Below are positions 5,124-7,733 of a stretch of DNA of 7,733 nucleotides, in pieces. Position 1 is the stretch's first letter. Each line of letters starts with the position of its first letter. The position numbers and the translations under genes were made by a program. Below the pieces are notes generated by a model. The model was not told the DNA's origin and did not search any database. It was given only the letters and a program-made list of their open reading frames with translations. The DNA is from Chlorobiota bacterium (GTDB lineage Bacteria; Bacteroidota; Bacteroidia; Bacteroidales; JAADJA01), in contig JAUVIX010000171.1 in the NCBI GenBank assembly GCA_030592565.1, positions 1 through 7,733 on the forward strand, in the 5' to 3' direction.

Positions 5124-6683
5124 ATGAAAAAATACGATAAAATAGTCAAAAATGCTGCCGGACGTGATGTTCCAACAATCATAAACGGAGAAGAACATAT
5201 TCCTTATAAAGGTGTTGGAAAGCATATTCCCACTGGAAACAGGTATGCTCCCCCACTCTCTTCATGTGCAAATTATCCGGCTGATGGAAACAAAACCATT
5301 CCCAGCCTTAAAGAGGCGTTAATTAAAGCCGGATTAAAGGACGGAATGACAATCTCGACCCATCATCATTTTCGTAATGGGGATTTAATCGCAAATCAGA
5401 TTTTTGACATTGCTCACGAGCTAGGGGTTAAGAACCTTCGTTGGTATCCATCAGCATCCTTTCCCTGTCAGGAAGGTCTGATAAAATATCTGGAAGATGG
5501 AACGATAAACCGAATTGAAGGTAGCATGAACGGACCTCTCGGAAAATTTGCTTCAGAAGGCAAAATGAAAGGACTTGGGGTGTTGCGTTCGCATGGTGGC
5601 AGGTATCAGGCTGTACAGGACGGTGAGGTCATTATTGATATTGCCATAATAGCTGCACCAACAGCTGACCCTTTTGGAAATGCAAACGGAGTTTACGGAC
5701 CAGCAGCCTGCGGCTTGCTTGGTTTTGCACTTGCCGATTCACAATATGCACACAAAGTTATTGTTGTAACTGACAACCTGGTCTCCTTCCCTGCTATCCC
5801 CTGGCAAATTCATGGAAATTATGTCGATTATGTAGTGGAAGTTGAAAAAGTAGGATTACCGGAAAAAATTATCTCAGGCACAACCAGGATAACCAAAAGT
5901 CCTGACAGATTGCTTATTGCAGAGATGACAGCAAAGTTCTGTGATGATGCCGGGCTTATTTATGATGGATTTTCATACCAGGCAGGTGCCGGAGGAACAG
6001 CACTTTCTATCGGCAATTACTTTGCAGATATTTTAAGAGATCGCGAATGGAAAGCAAAATTTATTAGAGCTGGAAGCAACGAGTATCCTGTAAAGATGCT
6101 CGAGGAGGGTCTTGTGGATTATATTCTCGACGGACAGACTTTTGACCTGGAAGGAGTTCGCTCTATGTGTGAAAATCCAGGGCATGTAAATACAAGTCCT
6201 TTCACAAGCTATAACTACCATGGCAATGGAAATTTTGCATCTATGGTTGACATTGTTGTTCTGGGAGCTACTGAAGTAGATATTAATTTTAATGCAAATG
6301 TTGTGACTCACTCCGATGGCTATCTTTTGCATGGTATTGGAGGCTGGCAGAATTGTCTGTTTGCAAAAACAACCATTTTACCAATTCCTTTATTCAGAGA
6401 CAGGATGCCGGTAATATTGGATGAAGTTACTACCCTATGCGGGCCTGGTGAGCTGATAGATGTTATTGTCACTGAGCGAGGTATTGCCATAAATCCAAGA
6501 AGAACTGATCTGATTGAAAAGGTGAAAGATTCAGGGCTTCCTATAAAAACAATTGAAGAGTTGAAAGAAGAGGCTGAAAGAATTTGCGGAGTTCCCGAAA
6601 AACCTGTTCTAAGTGATGAATTAATCGCAGTTATCAAATGGGTTGACGGAACGGTAATTGATTCGGTTCGAAAGGTTATTTAA
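5124..6683 (+). CDS. citF: Citrate lyase alpha subunit (citrate:acetyl-ACP transferase, CitF)
   Basis: CitF swaps the acetyl group on the acyl carrier for citrate, forming citryl-ACP for CitE to cleave. It is the class II CoA-transferase part of citrate lyase, a cytoplasmic enzyme of anaerobic citrate fermentation. The 519 residues compare with about 510 in E. coli. Segments recognised from CitF include DGMTISTHHHFRNGD (73-87, E. coli DGMTVSFHHAFRGGD), NGPLGKFASEG, RSHGGRYQAV, DPFGNANG (about 182-189), GFSYQAGAGG (282-291, E. coli GFSMQTGTGG), VVLGATEVDINFNANV, and near the end VTERGIAINPRR and KWVDGTVIDSV. The ATG at 5124 is preferred over the in-frame ATG at 5067. The later one follows an A-rich leader and starts a family-like MKKYDKIVKNAAGR, whereas the extra 19 residues lie in the hairpin region and show no conservation I recognise. 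The first 56 residues are less like E. coli. It lies 66 bp after citDE. Confidence 0.93.
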   Translation: MKKYDKIVKNAAGRDVPTIINGEEHIPYKGVGKHIPTGNRYAPPLSSCANYPADGNKTIPSLKEALIKAGLKDGMTISTHHHFRNGDLIANQIFDIAHELGVKNLRWYPSASFPCQEGLIKYLEDGTINRIEGSMNGPLGKFASEGKMKGLGVLRSHGGRYQAVQDGEVIIDIAIIAAPTADPFGNANGVYGPAACGLLGFALADSQYAHKVIVVTDNLVSFPAIPWQIHGNYVDYVVEVEKVGLPEKIISGTTRITKSPDRLLIAEMTAKFCDDAGLIYDGFSYQAGAGGTALSIGNYFADILRDREWKAKFIRAGSNEYPVKMLEEGLVDYILDGQTFDLEGVRSMCENPGHVNTSPFTSYNYHGNGNFASMVDIVVLGATEVDINFNANVVTHSDGYLLHGIGGWQNCLFAKTTILPIPLFRDRMPVILDEVTTLCGPGELIDVIVTERGIAINPRRTDLIEKVKDSGLPIKTIEELKEEAERICGVPEKPVLSDELIAVIKWVDGTVIDSVRKVI

Positions 6684-6693
6684 CATTATTCAC

Positions 6694-6737
6694 ATAAAAA
6701 TAAAGGGTGGCCTGCAAAAGCCACCCTTTATTTTTAT
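6694..6737. terminator. Bidirectional rho-independent terminator between citF and the convergent gene
   Basis: Two perfectly complementary 18-nt arms lie at 6694-6711 and 6720-6737, with an 8-nt loop CTGCAAAA. The GC-rich part of the stem (AAAGGGTGGC / GCCACCCTTT) is flanked by an A-run on the left and a T-run on the right, so it works as a stem plus U-tract on both strands. It lies 10 bp after the citF stop and 12 bp after the stop of the minus-strand gene, where a shared terminator for convergent genes is expected. Confidence 0.93.
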
Positions 6738-6749
6738 TGCTTTGATTTC

Positions 6750-7733
6750 TTATCTTAAAATAACTTTTTGAATATAAACTTCTTTTTCAGTTAGCACCTG
6801 CACCGTATAATAACCCGGTTTAGTATTAAGATTTATCTTTTCAAAATCATTGAAAAAGGCTTTAATTTGTCCAACAACCTGCCCTGAAATATTATACACT
6901 ATAACATCAGCATTAATAGGTTCTGAAGAGTTATTCCTAATAAACAACTCACTACCATAGGAATATATTTTCACATCAGGCTCATTTGGCATTTTAGCTA
7001 TACCCTGCGAACCAAAAAAGTGAAGTATAAATCTTTGAGAATTATCTAAAGGACTTGCAATAAAAACGTATTCATACTGCTCAGAAAGATTGATAATTAC
7101 ATTTTCCTTAATATCATGAAGGAAAACATCAACCCCATCAATAAAACTATCAAGGTCAGACGCTGTAATCTTGTACTCATCTTCTGCACCAACTTCAAAA
7201 CCCAAAGGAATTATTGTTTCTCCATCCATATCAGGAAGTACGTTTATTGAAAGAATATCATCTCCAACTATTGAATAAAGTTGAGGTGCTTCCGATATTC
7301 CTAAAAGCTTGTAAGCATCAAATTGACTGTCAAAATTAGCTGTAGCATTTTCATTAAAATTGATAAATGTCATATCATTGTATCCATTACCCACAGCAGT
7401 CAGCTTCAGAAGATTTTCAACTTCACCGCTTTTATACGGAGAAGTACCATGAACTCTTGTATTATTGTTTACTCTTAATACAGGAGAAAAATCATTTGCT
7501 ATTACAAAAAATGCCTGCATAGCAGGAATAACGCCATCTGTTATACCACCTGCTGATCCATTCCAGGTAAGATACTGAGTTCCATCATATACATAGATTG
7601 AACCATCAATATTGGTTTTTATCCAATTGGGAGAAGACACATCCCAGTCAATAGCTGAAGGATAAGGATTTCCAACAAGATTCCAACCCTCTAAACCATC
7701 AATACTTCCACTGTTATCCTGATCCGTTGCAGA
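6750..7733 (-). CDS. T9SS C-terminal sorting domain protein, surface or secreted (5' part outside window)
   Basis: The minus-strand frame is open from the window end down to the TAA at 6750-6752, giving 327 residues of a longer protein. A GTG at 7640 could be called as a start, but the conserved block continues upstream through WNLVGNPYPSAIDWD (7641-7685), so the gene is partial. The order of segments is that of a large Bacteroidetes extracellular family: the NPYPSAIDWD block, IPAMQAFFVIA, a FDSQFDAYKLLG...APQLYSI stretch, beta-rich repeats with IPLGFEV and VFLHDIKENVIINL, then about 73 C-terminal residues (YNISGQVVGQI ... NLNTKPGYYTVQV ... KVILR) typical of the type A T9SS sorting domain. 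That domain directs export across the outer membrane and is normally removed on surface anchoring. No catalytic domain is visible, so the function is unknown. It is convergent to citF and functionally unrelated as far as can be seen. Confidence 0.85.
   Translation of the reverse strand, partial: SATDQDNSGSIDGLEGWNLVGNPYPSAIDWDVSSPNWIKTNIDGSIYVYDGTQYLTWNGSAGGITDGVIPAMQAFFVIANDFSPVLRVNNNTRVHGTSPYKSGEVENLLKLTAVGNGYNDMTFINFNENATANFDSQFDAYKLLGISEAPQLYSIVGDDILSINVLPDMDGETIIPLGFEVGAEDEYKITASDLDSFIDGVDVFLHDIKENVIINLSEQYEYVFIASPLDNSQRFILHFFGSQGIAKMPNEPDVKIYSYGSELFIRNNSSEPINADVIVYNISGQVVGQIKAFFNDFEKINLNTKPGYYTVQVLTEKEVYIQKVILR

Noticed and set aside
6033..6637. Two minus-strand open frames within citF (6033-6332 and 6320-6637)
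   Set aside because: Both are shadows of the conserved citF coding sequence, with no recognisable protein motif.
7638..7640. GTG as the start codon of the minus-strand T9SS protein
   Set aside because: The conserved WNLVGNPYPSAIDWD block continues in frame directly upstream to the window end, so the true start is outside the window.

Overview
The window looks like chromosomal DNA from an AT-rich member of the Bacteroidota (Bacteroidetes), probably an anaerobe or facultative anaerobe. Three things suggest this. The last gene is a surface or secreted protein with a type IX secretion (T9SS) C-terminal sorting domain and a GWNLVGNPYPSAIDWD-type motif typical of that phylum. The start codons follow A-rich leaders and not Shine-Dalgarno sequences. 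Two intergenic regions carry matches to the Bacteroidetes promoter -7 box TAnnTTTG.

Layout: (1) positions 1-1372 hold the end of grpE and a complete dnaJ, a DnaK co-chaperone pair. (2) Positions 1431-3700 hold a two-gene ABC exporter, a NatA-like ATPase followed 11 bp later by an ABC-2 type permease. It has its own candidate promoter and a perfect 2 x 12 bp tandem repeat in its leader. (3) Positions 3834-6683 hold a citrate lyase operon, in which the acyl carrier (gamma, CitD) and citryl lyase (beta, CitE) subunits are fused into one 407-residue protein, followed by the alpha subunit CitF. A well-spaced promoter precedes it, overlapped by a perfect 10-bp inverted repeat that contains a 9/10 match to an FNR-type box. 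(4) A strong bidirectional terminator lies at 6694-6737. (5) A convergent minus-strand gene, cut by the window end, encodes the T9SS cargo protein.

How the genes work together: GrpE and DnaJ serve DnaK. The ABC pair forms one exporter of unknown substrate. CitDE and CitF together contain all three functional parts of citrate lyase (citrate to acetate plus oxaloacetate). None of the usual maturation genes (citC, citX, citG) is in the window, so they must be elsewhere if the enzyme is of the classical type.

The most notable observations are the CitD-CitE fusion with a shifted carrier serine motif, and the operator-like palindrome on its promoter. There is no RNA gene, CRISPR array or insertion sequence in the window, and no gene-free stretch longer than about 135 bases.
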